A stretch of 64,000 bases of DNA from Promethearchaeota archaeon. GTDB taxonomy: Archaea; Asgardarchaeota; Lokiarchaeia; Sigyniarchaeales; SOKP01. The notes under the pieces are model-generated. The model had not been told where the DNA came from. It ran no database searches and saw nothing but the letters and a program-made list of their open reading frames with translations. The stretch lies in assembly GCA_019894975.1 (NCBI GenBank), contig JAGXNO010000007.1:1-64000 (forward strand), given 5' to 3'. Both the position numbers and the translations under genes were made by a program. Every line of letters begins with the position of its first letter. The first letter of the stretch is position 1. This document shows, piece by piece, positions 46,553 to 55,590 of this stretch.

Positions 46553-48298
46553 ATGTCAAATCAAGAGGGAAATCGAGATAATCAATATAATTTTGATGAC
46601 TATTTGTTTGTAAGAGATAATTTCAATTATTATACGGACGATGAATTCTTACAAGCATTAGTACAAAAATATACTGGAATTGAGTTTGAAAAAATAGATA
46701 GAGACCTTAGAGCTCTTTCTGACTATGTTTCTTTTAGATTTAAAAATCTAGCTGATAAAGCTAATGAGCTAGAAAATAGAATAAAAGTCACTAAACTCAA
46801 ACACTTCGACGCTCATAATCATAGAATAGATAGAATCGAACGTTGTACGGAGACTGAGATTTTAGAACAAGAAGTGTTTAGCCTTGGTCTTTACGACCCT
46901 GCAAGGAATACTCCTTGGAGTAGATTTACGAAAATGTTTTTACTTTATGAAAATGGAGAATCAGGTGTTATGTGCCCTGTGGCGTGTTCACATGGAGCTG
47001 TTGAACTTCTGCAGAAGTATGAGAATGAATTGGATCCAGAAGCATTAGAGATTCTCAACTATATCAGAGATGGAAAAAAAGGAGAATATGCTAAAGGTGC
47101 TCAATTCGTAAGTGAGATTCAAGGCGGAAGTGATGTCCCTGCCAATCTTGTAGAAGCAATTTTCCAAAAAGAAGAGGGTCCTGATGGAATTTCAAACTGT
47201 TGGAGATTATATGGCCAGAAATTTTTCTGCTCCGCAACTCACGCGGATTATGCGGTTGTTACTGCAAAACCTAAAGGAGTAGAATCATCCACTAAAGTTG
47301 CTGCATTTGTAGTTCCTTCATGGCTTCCGGGAAATAAAGAAAAAGAAACTAGAAATTCTTTCACTATTGATAGGTTGAAACAAAAATTGGGAACTGCAGA
47401 ATTACCAACAGCCGAAATCACATATAATGGTGCTGTTGCATTTCCCGTAGGTCCACTCGAAAAAGGGCTTGCGGATATCGTTGGAACTGTTCTTTCACTT
47501 TCTAGACTTCATGTAGCTTTTGGAATGGCTTCTGGTGCTTTACGTGTTGCACGAGAAGCATTATTATATTCACAATTTAGAACTGCTTTTGGTATTCCAA
47601 TTTCTTCCTTCCCATTAATGATAAATCAAATAAATGAATTGGATCATTATTCTAAAAGAAGTGCAGCAGGAGCATTTAAAGTATATTCAGAATACATTAA
47701 TTTTGGGGAAGACTTAATTAGTGGCATAAGGCAACTGGAAAAAATAGATGATATTGAAGAACGTAAACGTCGTTTCAGATTAATGGAATTAATTATGTTA
47801 CAAAAAATCGTTGTTGCTGATGAAGCCCCAGCGATGATACGTAAAGCAATCTCATTTTTTGGGGGTCATGGAATTATGGAAGATTTCTTATCTCTTCCGC
47901 GTTTACACCGTGATTCTATGATAATGGAATTATGGGAGGGTCCAAGAAACGTTCTTCTCACTCAAATCCATCGAGATCTTGGAAGAGTTAAAGACTGGTA
48001 TCCTTTAGAAACCTTTTGTAGAGATTTACTGAAGGGAGCTGACTCAGATCAACTTGAAGAATACGTATCTGAATTCATTAGAATAATGTCTCATGATAGT
48101 CTTCTAAGAAATGATCCAGAAACCTTGGCAATTTGCCATGATTGGGAGTTATTTTCTACTAAATTATTTATTGCGTATCAAGAGCAAGCTCTAAGTGAAC
48201 TGAACTATGAGGGAAAAGAACTAAAGTTCTCAAAATTATTACGTGAACTGAAGAAACGTAAAAAATCAGTCAAACAGATGCAACCAGTAATACAATAG
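46553..48298 (+). CDS. AidB-like acyl-CoA dehydrogenase family flavoprotein
   Basis: A 581-residue member of the large acyl-CoA dehydrogenase group that includes AidB. FAD-binding SEIQGGSDVPANLVEA and YGQKFFCSATHADYAVVTAK are close to the AidB pattern, and IMELWEGPRNVLLTQIHRD holds the WEG Glu-bearing segment. It is about 200 residues longer than classical acyl-CoA dehydrogenases; residues 1-90 are a helical N-terminal domain and the C-terminal 80 residues an extra helical tail. The real substrate is unknown. It follows eS1 by 150 bp and has its own upstream region. Confidence 0.88.
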   Translation: MSNQEGNRDNQYNFDDYLFVRDNFNYYTDDEFLQALVQKYTGIEFEKIDRDLRALSDYVSFRFKNLADKANELENRIKVTKLKHFDAHNHRIDRIERCTETEILEQEVFSLGLYDPARNTPWSRFTKMFLLYENGESGVMCPVACSHGAVELLQKYENELDPEALEILNYIRDGKKGEYAKGAQFVSEIQGGSDVPANLVEAIFQKEEGPDGISNCWRLYGQKFFCSATHADYAVVTAKPKGVESSTKVAAFVVPSWLPGNKEKETRNSFTIDRLKQKLGTAELPTAEITYNGAVAFPVGPLEKGLADIVGTVLSLSRLHVAFGMASGALRVAREALLYSQFRTAFGIPISSFPLMINQINELDHYSKRSAAGAFKVYSEYINFGEDLISGIRQLEKIDDIEERKRRFRLMELIMLQKIVVADEAPAMIRKAISFFGGHGIMEDFLSLPRLHRDSMIMELWEGPRNVLLTQIHRDLGRVKDWYPLETFCRDLLKGADSDQLEEYVSEFIRIMSHDSLLRNDPETLAICHDWELFSTKLFIAYQEQALSELNYEGKELKFSKLLRELKKRKKSVKQMQPVIQ

Positions 48299-48307
48299 TA
48301 TGGATAG

Positions 48308-49600
48308 TTAGAAGGGATTAGGTTTTTTTACATTTTTTCCACCAGATTCTTGATAGTACAACGTATTTGGTGGAATATTTTCATTTACTATCGTGTGGGC
48401 TCCAATAACAGAATTGTTTCCTATGATTTTTCCACACATGATACTTGCATTGATTCCTGTTTGAGAATTTGGACCTATGATTGCCCCTAATTTTCTAAGT
48501 CCAGAATCAATTAAGGATCCATTGATATTCATAGTAACATTTTGATTATCAAAACGTAGGTTAGAAATTTTTGTACCCGCACCGAGATTAACATCTTCAC
48601 ATATGATTGAATCCCCTATATAATTAAAGTGTGGAATAGCAGAATTCGAAAATATTATTGAATTCTTGATTTCGCTCATTCCTATGTGACAGTTATCATT
48701 TATAGATGTATATGGTCGAATAAATGCGTTTGGTCCTATTAAACACTTATTACCAATGTAGCACGGTCCCTGAATGTAGGATCCTGATTTGATAATTGAA
48801 TCTTTTCCAATATATACATTTCCTGTTATAGTTACGTTTTCTTCTACAATACCTAAATTTTTAGATTCTAATTTGTCTAAAATATGATGATTTACTTCAA
48901 ATAGTTGCCAAGGAAGACCTATGTCATTCCAATAATAATCTTTGATAATATATCCTTTTATTTTTACCCCAAATTCTTCAATTAAAATCTCCATTGAGTC
49001 GGTTATCTCATACTCATTTCGAATTGATTTCTCTGTTTTTTCAATAGCTTTGAATATTAAAGGGTTAAAAATATATATTCCAGCATTGGCTAGATTTCCT
49101 AATTTCAATTTTGAAGATGGTTTTTCTGTAATTTTTTCCACGAAACCATTGGAATTCAATGAAATTACTCCAAAATTTTCAGGATTTTCCACTTCAAATA
49201 AAGTTATATATCCTTCACTTGGATTTTTTTTATATTCTTGGACTAATTCCTTAAGAATTTCTGCATCGACAAAGATATCTCCATTTAGTATTAGAAAGGG
49301 TTCTTCTCTCATAGAATTTTTTACTTGAGCTACGGCGTGAGCGGTTCCTAAAAATTCTTTTTGAGTTATATATTCAATTTCTAAATTAAATTCTTTAGAA
49401 AATTTGTCAAAATGGTAACGTATTGTTTCTTCTTTATAACCAACAATCAGTATGATATGGTTAATTCCTGCTTCTTTTAAACCAATAATGGTATGTTCCA
49501 AAAGAGGTTTACCAATTAGAGGAATCATAGGTTTGGGTCTTGAAGTAGTAATTGGCCGTAACCTCTTTCCCTCACCTGCAGTTAATATGATTGCTCTCAT
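48308..49600 (-). CDS. GlmU-like sugar-1-phosphate nucleotidyltransferase / acetyltransferase
   Basis: A 430-residue bifunctional-type enzyme. The N-terminal nucleotidyltransferase domain begins AIILTAGEGKRLRPITTSRP with Lys in PKPMIP, contains LNGDIFVD (metal-binding Asp) and EKITEKP. From about residue 255 a left-handed beta-helix follows with many hexapeptide repeats (VTITGNVYIGKDSIIKSG, YIGNKCLIGPNAFIRPY), the acetyl/acyltransferase part. Archaeal homologs make UDP-GlcNAc or dTDP-sugars for glycan and S-layer glycosylation. Exact sugar specificity is not predictable. Confidence 0.9.
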   Translation of the reverse strand: MRAIILTAGEGKRLRPITTSRPKPMIPLIGKPLLEHTIIGLKEAGINHIILIVGYKEETIRYHFDKFSKEFNLEIEYITQKEFLGTAHAVAQVKNSMREEPFLILNGDIFVDAEILKELVQEYKKNPSEGYITLFEVENPENFGVISLNSNGFVEKITEKPSSKLKLGNLANAGIYIFNPLIFKAIEKTEKSIRNEYEITDSMEILIEEFGVKIKGYIIKDYYWNDIGLPWQLFEVNHHILDKLESKNLGIVEENVTITGNVYIGKDSIIKSGSYIQGPCYIGNKCLIGPNAFIRPYTSINDNCHIGMSEIKNSIIFSNSAIPHFNYIGDSIICEDVNLGAGTKISNLRFDNQNVTMNINGSLIDSGLRKLGAIIGPNSQTGINASIMCGKIIGNNSVIGAHTIVNENIPPNTLYYQESGGKNVKKPNPF

Positions 49601-49627
49601 AGGTGAAATTTAAGAAATTTATTTTTA

Positions 49628-50521
49628 TTAATCGTCAAAATCTTTGACTATTTCATTAAGTTGTTGATTTAAATGATTAAAGGGTTTTAGATTCCCCGCG
49701 AATTCCTTCTGAAAAATAGTGTCTAATATCATTTTAGCTTTAAACTGCTTAAAGATATTTTTAATTTTATAGAAATTTCCTGAAGCAATAAAATCTAATG
49801 AATAGTCTTTAATACTTCCAAATAATATTATCATCTTGTTTTTGGAGCCCTCGGTATCAATAAAATGAATTTCTTTTATCCCTGTCTTTGCTCGAATTTG
49901 TGTATTCATTGAAATTGTTTCTAATTTAGCAGAAAGATCTGAAGTGAATAGCTCAATATTTTCTATAGTGTTTTCTTTTGCTAAATTCAGAAGAAGATTT
50001 ATATCAAAAAGTTGAGAGATTATAGGTAATCCTTGGGATGATATTCCCGCATAAAGAATAGCATTTTTCACATTATTTTCATTTTCATCAAAAATGATTT
50101 CTTCTTCTAAAGGTTCTGTATACTTTTCTTTCAGATAATTAACAATTAAAGATACAACATCATTGAAAGTGGATTCTTCAGAGGCATTTTTTAATTCAGC
50201 CAGATTCTTGTAATGCAAATTAACTTGTTTGCTAAATTCATTTACAATCTTAAAGGTCTCCTCTGATCCTACCTCAAAATCGCCGATTATGCAGAAAAAT
50301 AGATTCTGTAATTTTTTTGTCACTATGTGCTTTACGATTATTCTTTCTCGTCCTATCTTATGATCCTTTAAACAAATTTTTTTTAAACGCCAAGTATTTC
50401 TGGGATTTATACTTCGAAGTAGCTTTTCCAAAAAAAGGATTATCTCAAAAGAGCTATATTTTTTGTTGTTTGAACAATACAAAACATCCTCTTCTAAAAT
50501 AATTGTAAAACCATTAATCAT
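49628..50521 (-). CDS. Protein with two longin/roadblock-like domains (predicted)
   Basis: A 297-residue soluble protein. Two regions each show the beta-beta-alpha-beta-beta-beta-alpha pattern of longin/roadblock folds: residues 3-110 (FTIILEEDVLYCSN ... NLFFCIIGDFEVGSEETFKI) and 150-275 (AILYAGISSQGLPIISQL ... KMIILFGSIKDYSLDFIASG). No catalytic motif, metal site or membrane segment appears. In Asgard archaea, such proteins are thought to work with small GTPases. The assignment is by fold pattern and needs structure prediction. The upstream gene order places it just ahead of the glmU-like gene on the minus strand. Confidence 0.6.
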   Translation of the reverse strand: MINGFTIILEEDVLYCSNNKKYSSFEIILFLEKLLRSINPRNTWRLKKICLKDHKIGRERIIVKHIVTKKLQNLFFCIIGDFEVGSEETFKIVNEFSKQVNLHYKNLAELKNASEESTFNDVVSLIVNYLKEKYTEPLEEEIIFDENENNVKNAILYAGISSQGLPIISQLFDINLLLNLAKENTIENIELFTSDLSAKLETISMNTQIRAKTGIKEIHFIDTEGSKNKMIILFGSIKDYSLDFIASGNFYKIKNIFKQFKAKMILDTIFQKEFAGNLKPFNHLNQQLNEIVKDFDD

Positions 50522-50711
50522 CGAAAAAACTCTTAGAACTTAAAAAAGTCATTAGTGAGCTCTTATATTGGTAATAACTTTTAAGGAATTTAATTTTATT
50601 TAATTTTGTAAAACCATCGAATTTCTTTTACTAAATTTGTATATATAAGTTTATTAGCTATATAACTCTTAAAAAAAATAATTATTTGAAGTTGCTTTAT
50701 ATAAATCACAA

Positions 50712-51518
50712 ATGGAAACTTTAACTTCATCTCAAAAAGAAAATATTAAGATAGCTGCAGAGATATTACTAAATTCAAAGCATTCAATTGTATTAACTGG
50801 AGCGGGAATTTCAACTGGATCGGGTATACCTGATTTTAGGGGAGCGGGTGGAATTTGGGAAAAATATAAACCAAAAATTTATGGAAATATTGAATCTTTT
50901 TTAAAAGATCCTTCTAAATTCTGGAAAATGGCTGAAGAAATTGCTCCAACATTGTTTAATGCTGAACCTAATCCAGGTCATTCTGCCCTTGCAGAACTTG
51001 AAAAAAAGAAAATTATTAAAGCAATTATAACTCAGAATATAGATGAGCTGCATCAAAAAGCCGGTGCTGTTATAGTCTATGAAGTTCATGGAAATATCAA
51101 CAGATTTACTTGCCTTGGGTGCAGAGCGAGTTATACTAAAGAACAGGTTTTAAGCAAAATAAAAAGAATTAAAAAATCAGCACCACTCTGTGATTATTGT
51201 GGAGCACCTTTAAAACCTTCAGTGGTACTTTTTGGAGAAGATCTTCCAAAATTTGAAAAATATATGTCTATCGATTTAGCAAAGAAAGCAGATGTTATGT
51301 TAATTGCTGGATCATCATTAACTGTAGCTCCAATTTGTGATTTACCTGTATATACATTAAGTGGAGCGGGTAAATTAATAATTGTAAATGACCAGCCTAC
51401 ACATTTAGATGATAAAGCTGAAATTGTGATTAATCATAAAACTGAAGTCATTTTACCTTTAATTGTTGAAGAAATCAAAAAAATTAAAATTAAACGTGAA
51501 TCTGAACTAAGCATATAG
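50712..51518 (+). CDS. Sirtuin, NAD-dependent protein deacylase
   Basis: A 268-residue Sir2-family enzyme. The NAD pocket GAGISTGSGIPDFRGAGGIW is intact, as are TQNIDELHQKAG and the catalytic histidine in EVHGN. The zinc module has CLGC and CDYCGAP pairs. GSSLTVAPICDLPVY closes the NAD site. It removes acetyl or longer acyl groups from lysines, with chromatin protein (Alba/histone) or acyl-CoA enzymes as likely targets. Its TAG stop at 51516-51518 is directly followed by the ATG of the radical SAM gene, so the two are co-transcribed. Confidence 0.94.
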   Translation: METLTSSQKENIKIAAEILLNSKHSIVLTGAGISTGSGIPDFRGAGGIWEKYKPKIYGNIESFLKDPSKFWKMAEEIAPTLFNAEPNPGHSALAELEKKKIIKAIITQNIDELHQKAGAVIVYEVHGNINRFTCLGCRASYTKEQVLSKIKRIKKSAPLCDYCGAPLKPSVVLFGEDLPKFEKYMSIDLAKKADVMLIAGSSLTVAPICDLPVYTLSGAGKLIIVNDQPTHLDDKAEIVINHKTEVILPLIVEEIKKIKIKRESELSI

Positions 51519-53102
51519 ATGTCTTCTGAAAATTTAATTATTAAGGATTGGCGTACAATAGACTTTTCTTTTGGATTAATATATCCTAATGTATACAAGA
51601 TTGGGATGTCATCCTACTCTATCAGACTACTTTATCATTTAATTAATACTTATGAAAATATCGCTTGTGAACGTATATTCTTACCGGAAAGGATAAAATA
51701 CCCCGCATCAACTGATTTTTCTTCAGAAGGAACTCTACGTTCCATTGAAAATAAAATATTACCGCGAGATTTCGATATACTAGGATTTTCACTCCATTTT
51801 GAAAATGATTATAAGAATGTTCTTTGGATTCTAGAGAAAGCCAAGATTCCTTTGACCTATCAGAAAAGACAGGAATTAATGTCTGAAAGAAATGATGTGT
51901 TTCCTTTAATCATAGGCGGTGGTCCAGTAATTACTTCCAATCCTATATCATTTAGTAATATATTTGATCTTTTCTTTATTGGGGATGCTGAGCCTAATGT
52001 TGAACCATTTTTCAATTTATTTAGCGAATATAAGTTTCAGAAGATCTCCTTTCAGGAGTTTATAACTCAAGCAAAAGAAATCGATGGTATATTCATACCT
52101 TCATTAAATAATAATCCAAAGAGAGAAGTTTTAAAAAATTTAGATGATTCTCCTATTCCCATTTATCAATTAAGCTCAAAAGTATCTAAAGACACCCCTA
52201 TTTTTGAGAATAACTTTTTTATTGAAACTAACCGAGGTTGTCCTTATCAATGTAAGTTTTGTATATCATCGTTTCATAATTCTCCCTTTAGAAACAGAAG
52301 TTATGAAAATATTATTGAAGCTGTGGATAAAGCCATACAAAACTCAAAATTTTCTGCGATTAGTCTTATTGGTTCCTGTGTCTCTTCACATCCCAAATTT
52401 AAACAAATCTGTGAATATATAATAGAAAAAAGAAAAAGATTAACTTTACCTTCATTACGAATTGATCATTTAACTCCAGAAATAATTCAAATTCTTGAAT
52501 CTGGTGATATTAAGACTGTTACTATAGCCCCTGAAGCAGGATCAGAAAAATTAAGGCACTCCTTAGGAAAAAATTTTACAAATGAGAAAATAATATCCGT
52601 TTTATCTCAAATTCGGGCTTCAAAGATAAAAAATGTTAAATTCTATTTTTTAATTGGATTACCTAATGAAGATGAAGAAGACATTAATGAAATCATTACA
52701 TTACTAAAATCTATTGATAATTTAGGATTTAATAATAAGTCACTAAGAGTAAACATAAATCCTTTTATCCCAAAATTGAATACTCCTTATGAGAGAGAGG
52801 TAAACTTTTACTTTAAAGAAGAAATAAACAATTTTGCAAGAAAATACAAAAAGATTGAACGAGAGCTTAAGAACATACCATCTATAAAATTAAAATCTAT
52901 GAACTTCAAAGCAATAATTAAAAATGCGCGTCTCCAGACAATGATTTCTTTAGGAAATATTTTGGTTTCGGATCTCCTATTGAACTATTATATAAATGGT
53001 GGTAATTTTGGGGCTCTTAAAAAAGCTGAAGGAGATCTACATTTCTCATTTGAACAATATTTATTAAAAATTAAGGAAGGGTATAGTCCCTGGAAATTAT
53101 AA
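51519..53102 (+). CDS. Radical SAM protein with N-terminal cobalamin-binding-like domain
   Basis: A 527-residue enzyme. The N-terminal half (FSFGLIYPNVYKIGMSS ... FPLIIGGGPVITSNPI) has the alpha/beta form of B12-binding domains but lacks the DxHxxG motif that ligates cobalt. The radical SAM core has NRGCPYQCKFC, the CxxxCxxC cluster site, and the SAM-binding GxxE-like segments later. It resembles the B12-radical-SAM family that precedes MiaB/MTTase-like methylthiolation proteins (TIGR03960-type). The substrate is unknown. It starts at the base after the sirtuin stop, which suggests functional linkage. Confidence 0.86.
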   Translation: MSSENLIIKDWRTIDFSFGLIYPNVYKIGMSSYSIRLLYHLINTYENIACERIFLPERIKYPASTDFSSEGTLRSIENKILPRDFDILGFSLHFENDYKNVLWILEKAKIPLTYQKRQELMSERNDVFPLIIGGGPVITSNPISFSNIFDLFFIGDAEPNVEPFFNLFSEYKFQKISFQEFITQAKEIDGIFIPSLNNNPKREVLKNLDDSPIPIYQLSSKVSKDTPIFENNFFIETNRGCPYQCKFCISSFHNSPFRNRSYENIIEAVDKAIQNSKFSAISLIGSCVSSHPKFKQICEYIIEKRKRLTLPSLRIDHLTPEIIQILESGDIKTVTIAPEAGSEKLRHSLGKNFTNEKIISVLSQIRASKIKNVKFYFLIGLPNEDEEDINEIITLLKSIDNLGFNNKSLRVNINPFIPKLNTPYEREVNFYFKEEINNFARKYKKIERELKNIPSIKLKSMNFKAIIKNARLQTMISLGNILVSDLLLNYYINGGNFGALKKAEGDLHFSFEQYLLKIKEGYSPWKL

Positions 53103-53114
53103 AAAAAAAATTAG

Positions 53115-53627
53115 TTAATCAATTTTTTGAAAAACTTTTTTAACCGCCCCGCAAACTGGACATTTATCTGGTGGCTCTCCTTCATGGGTATATCCGCAGA
53201 CAGGACAAATATAAATATCATTTTTCTCTAAATCTTTACCATCCTCAACAGCTTTAAGAGCACTTTCGTATAGTTTATGATGTATTTTTTCTACTTCATT
53301 AGCATAAGTAAATGTACGATTTGCACCTTTATTTTCTTCAGCTTTAGCTTCTTCAATAAACTCAGGATACATCTTCGTAAATTCATGATGTTCTCCTTCT
53401 ACAGCAGCCTGTAAATTTTCCTTGGTTGATTTTATGCCACCAAGTACCCTTAGATGGCTATGAGCGTGAACGGTTTCAGCAGCAGCAGCAGCTCTGAAGA
53501 GTTTTGCCACTTGAGGAAACCCATCTTTATCTGCTTTTTCTGCAAAAGCTAAATATTTACGATTTGCTTGGGATTCACCCGCAAATGCAGCCATTAAATT
53601 TTCTTCTGATTTTGTCATTTCCTTCAC
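53115..53627 (-). CDS. Rubrerythrin
   Basis: A 170-residue non-haem iron protein. A ferritin-like four-helix domain carries the diiron site (NLMAAFAGESQANRKYLAFAE, AAAAAETVHAHSHLRVLGG, KMYPEFIEEAKAEENK) and is followed by a C-terminal rubredoxin-type domain with CPVCGYTHEG and CPVCGAVKK. Rubrerythrins reduce hydrogen peroxide to water with electrons from rubredoxin in strict anaerobes. All cluster cysteines and the expected Glu/His ligands are visible. It is monocistronic with an ATG start; an in-frame second ATG lies three codons later. Confidence 0.95.
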   Translation of the reverse strand: MKEMTKSEENLMAAFAGESQANRKYLAFAEKADKDGFPQVAKLFRAAAAAETVHAHSHLRVLGGIKSTKENLQAAVEGEHHEFTKMYPEFIEEAKAEENKGANRTFTYANEVEKIHHKLYESALKAVEDGKDLEKNDIYICPVCGYTHEGEPPDKCPVCGAVKKVFQKID

Positions 53628-53788
53628 ATTTATGAGATAAAATTTAATTCTAAATTATATTAATAGATTTTTTAATTTGGCTTTTATAATTAATAAATTG
53701 ATCTCTAATATTTAGAATTCTTCTCTGAAAGAAATATTACGATATTTAAAAATGCATGGTTATTTCGGATGGTAGTTTTTATCCTACA

Positions 53789-54589
53789 TTAATCTGCTAC
53801 TGTGGTTTTAATTTTATTCACAACCTTAGTCAAATAATGTTCAGCCAATCCAAATTTTATATTTGAACCAAAAACTAGAATAATAAAATAAGTATCAAGC
53901 ACATACTCCGAAAAAATAAATTTTTCGTCTTTGAATGTATAAAAAAGCTTTAAAATTGAATTATTATATATTTTCACACGAAAATCAACTTCTTTTAAGA
54001 ATTTCTTTAAATCCAAATTATTATAAGAAGAATATATTGCTTTTCCCCTGTCAGTTAATAGAATTATTCCATCAATATCATCTTTGGAGATTAGTTCCTT
54101 CAGATAAGCAACAACTTCCATCTCTTTTTGCGTTCCAAATTCATGGCTCAACGCAATAGTTATAACTTCCTCTATTGCTTCATTTAATTCTGGGTCATAT
54201 ATTATTTCGGCATTTATATTAACATTTTTCTTAATAAGATAAGAGGTAATCCTTTGGTGTATTTTTAAGATAATATCCTCTAATATTGTCATATTTTCAA
54301 CCATGTCACATAAAATTCCATAATATAACGAATTCTTTTCAAAAATTACTATTTTGACATCTTCCATTTCTATAATCTTAAACTTCTTTCCAATCATCTC
54401 CTTTGCAAATGACATAAGAGCAGATATAAAAGGGGAAATTAAATTTTTCTCAACTTTAATATAATCCGTAAAATTTCGACCATAAAAACAAATACCAGAT
54501 TTATTAAAAACAAACAGATTATGTATTAATGAACATTCAGTATGTTTCTTTATTTTAGAGGGAAATGCGGCTTGATCTTGTATAATCAT
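53789..54589 (-). CDS. Longin-like domain protein of Asgard type (predicted)
   Basis: A 266-residue soluble protein. Residues 22-115 follow the longin beta-strand/helix order (LIHNLFVFNKSGICFYGRNF, then LISPFISALMSFAKEMIGKKF and YYGILCDMVENM). A second similar segment from about residue 172 (DGIILLTDRGKAIYSS ... YFIILVFGSNIKFGLAEHYL) looks like a further longin/roadblock unit. Many Asgard proteins share the N-terminal pattern. It may act with Ras-like GTPases. No membrane segment is present. Confirmation requires structural comparison. Confidence 0.65.
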   Translation of the reverse strand: MIIQDQAAFPSKIKKHTECSLIHNLFVFNKSGICFYGRNFTDYIKVEKNLISPFISALMSFAKEMIGKKFKIIEMEDVKIVIFEKNSLYYGILCDMVENMTILEDIILKIHQRITSYLIKKNVNINAEIIYDPELNEAIEEVITIALSHEFGTQKEMEVVAYLKELISKDDIDGIILLTDRGKAIYSSYNNLDLKKFLKEVDFRVKIYNNSILKLFYTFKDEKFIFSEYVLDTYFIILVFGSNIKFGLAEHYLTKVVNKIKTTVAD

Positions 54590-55171
54590 ATAGATGTTTT
54601 AAATCTAGACTATAAAAAGGACATAGTTTTACCCAAAAATATTCTTAGGGAAAGTCAGAGATTATCCTTAACAATTTAGGATTGAACACTCGTAAAATCA
54701 AGCTTAATAGGTTGTGTTTGAACACAATTCTTACATTTATGATTTAAATAATCTAATTAATTTTCAATTTATTTCAAATAATATACAAATTCACTTCAAT
54801 TATATAATTCTCATATTTATCGTAAATATTTGAGATCTTATACTAAGAAAGAATATAGAAAAATTGCTCTACACCATTATATTCCTAATTTCTACGAAGA
54901 AAAGTAGCTTTTAACCGAAAACTACTCTCTTATAGTTTAGACATTTTATGATCTCATTGAGAATTAGAAAATAATGCTGATTTTATGATTAATTTATAAA
55001 CCCGTCCCAGATTTTATAGATTATCGAAATTACAAATTTTGTATTTAGAGCATTGTTATTCATCGTTTAAGATGATCAGATCTTAAAGTTTAAAAATAAG
55101 AACGATAGATTAATATTTAAAATAGAATTTTTTTAAAACAGTTTTAAACTAATAATAGGAGGAATAATAAA
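54590..55171. other. 582-bp intergenic region containing the histone promoter
   Basis: No convincing reading frame or tRNA was recognised. It carries the divergent upstream regions of the longin-like gene (minus) and the histone-like gene (plus); the latter has its own TATA element near 55113-55122, listed separately. The length is notable for this compact genome, so regulatory sequence or an unannotated small RNA is possible. Confidence 0.5.
55113..55122 (+). promoter_or_regulatory. Candidate TATA box (box A) of histone gene
   Basis: ATATTTAAAA located about 50 bp before the ATG. With a typical 25-30 bp offset, transcription would begin near 55145, leaving a short leader that contains an AGGAGGA ribosome-binding site at 55157-55163. 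The reading is based on motif and spacing only. Confidence 0.45.
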
Positions 55172-55369
55172 ATGGCTAAAAAAGCAGCAGTAGAGGCTCT
55201 TTTTGTAAAAAGTAAAGTTCGAGAGTATATCAAGGGTAAAGGATGCAATACAAGCGGCGACCTTATAGACGGTCCAGCACTTAACGATGCTATCATTGAT
55301 GTCCTTGATAAAGCGATCGGAAGAGCCAAAGCTAATAATAGGAAAACCGTTCAAGAAAAAGATTTGTAG
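55172..55369 (+). CDS. Archaeal histone-like (DUF1931-type) protein
   Basis: A 65-residue protein with a histone-fold pattern: helix 1 (VEALFVKSKVREYIKG), helix 2 (LIDGPALNDAIIDVLDKAIGRAKAN) and the short loop-helix NRKTVQEKDL at the end, the archaeal signature for histone L2/alpha3 contact with DNA (RKTV). Typical archaeal histones are 66-70 residues. It has the strongest Shine-Dalgarno seen in the window (AGGAGGA, 55157-55163) and a T10 run 28 bp after its stop, as expected for a very abundant, singly transcribed chromatin protein. Confidence 0.88.
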   Translation: MAKKAAVEALFVKSKVREYIKGKGCNTSGDLIDGPALNDAIIDVLDKAIGRAKANNRKTVQEKDL

Positions 55370-55397
55370 ATTTCTTGTCAATATTTTTAAATTTAAG

Positions 55398-55407
55398 TTT
55401 TTTTTTT
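55398..55407 (+). terminator. T-run candidate terminator after histone gene
   Basis: A run of ten T residues 28 bp after the histone stop. Archaeal RNA polymerase terminates at oligo-T tracts, so this is a plausible end of the monocistronic message. Confidence 0.4.
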
Positions 55408-55590
55408 AATCTAATTTTTTGATAATTAATAAAATTATCACAAATTTCAGAGTGTATTTAACTTTAAATTGATAAAATTGTACTTTTTAATTTAACTACA
55501 CACACAACCAAAAATAAATAAGGAATAAAAATTCCTTCCCAAATCGCCTTATACCTTGGACTCTTTCTCAAGAAAAGGAATTTAATATTC

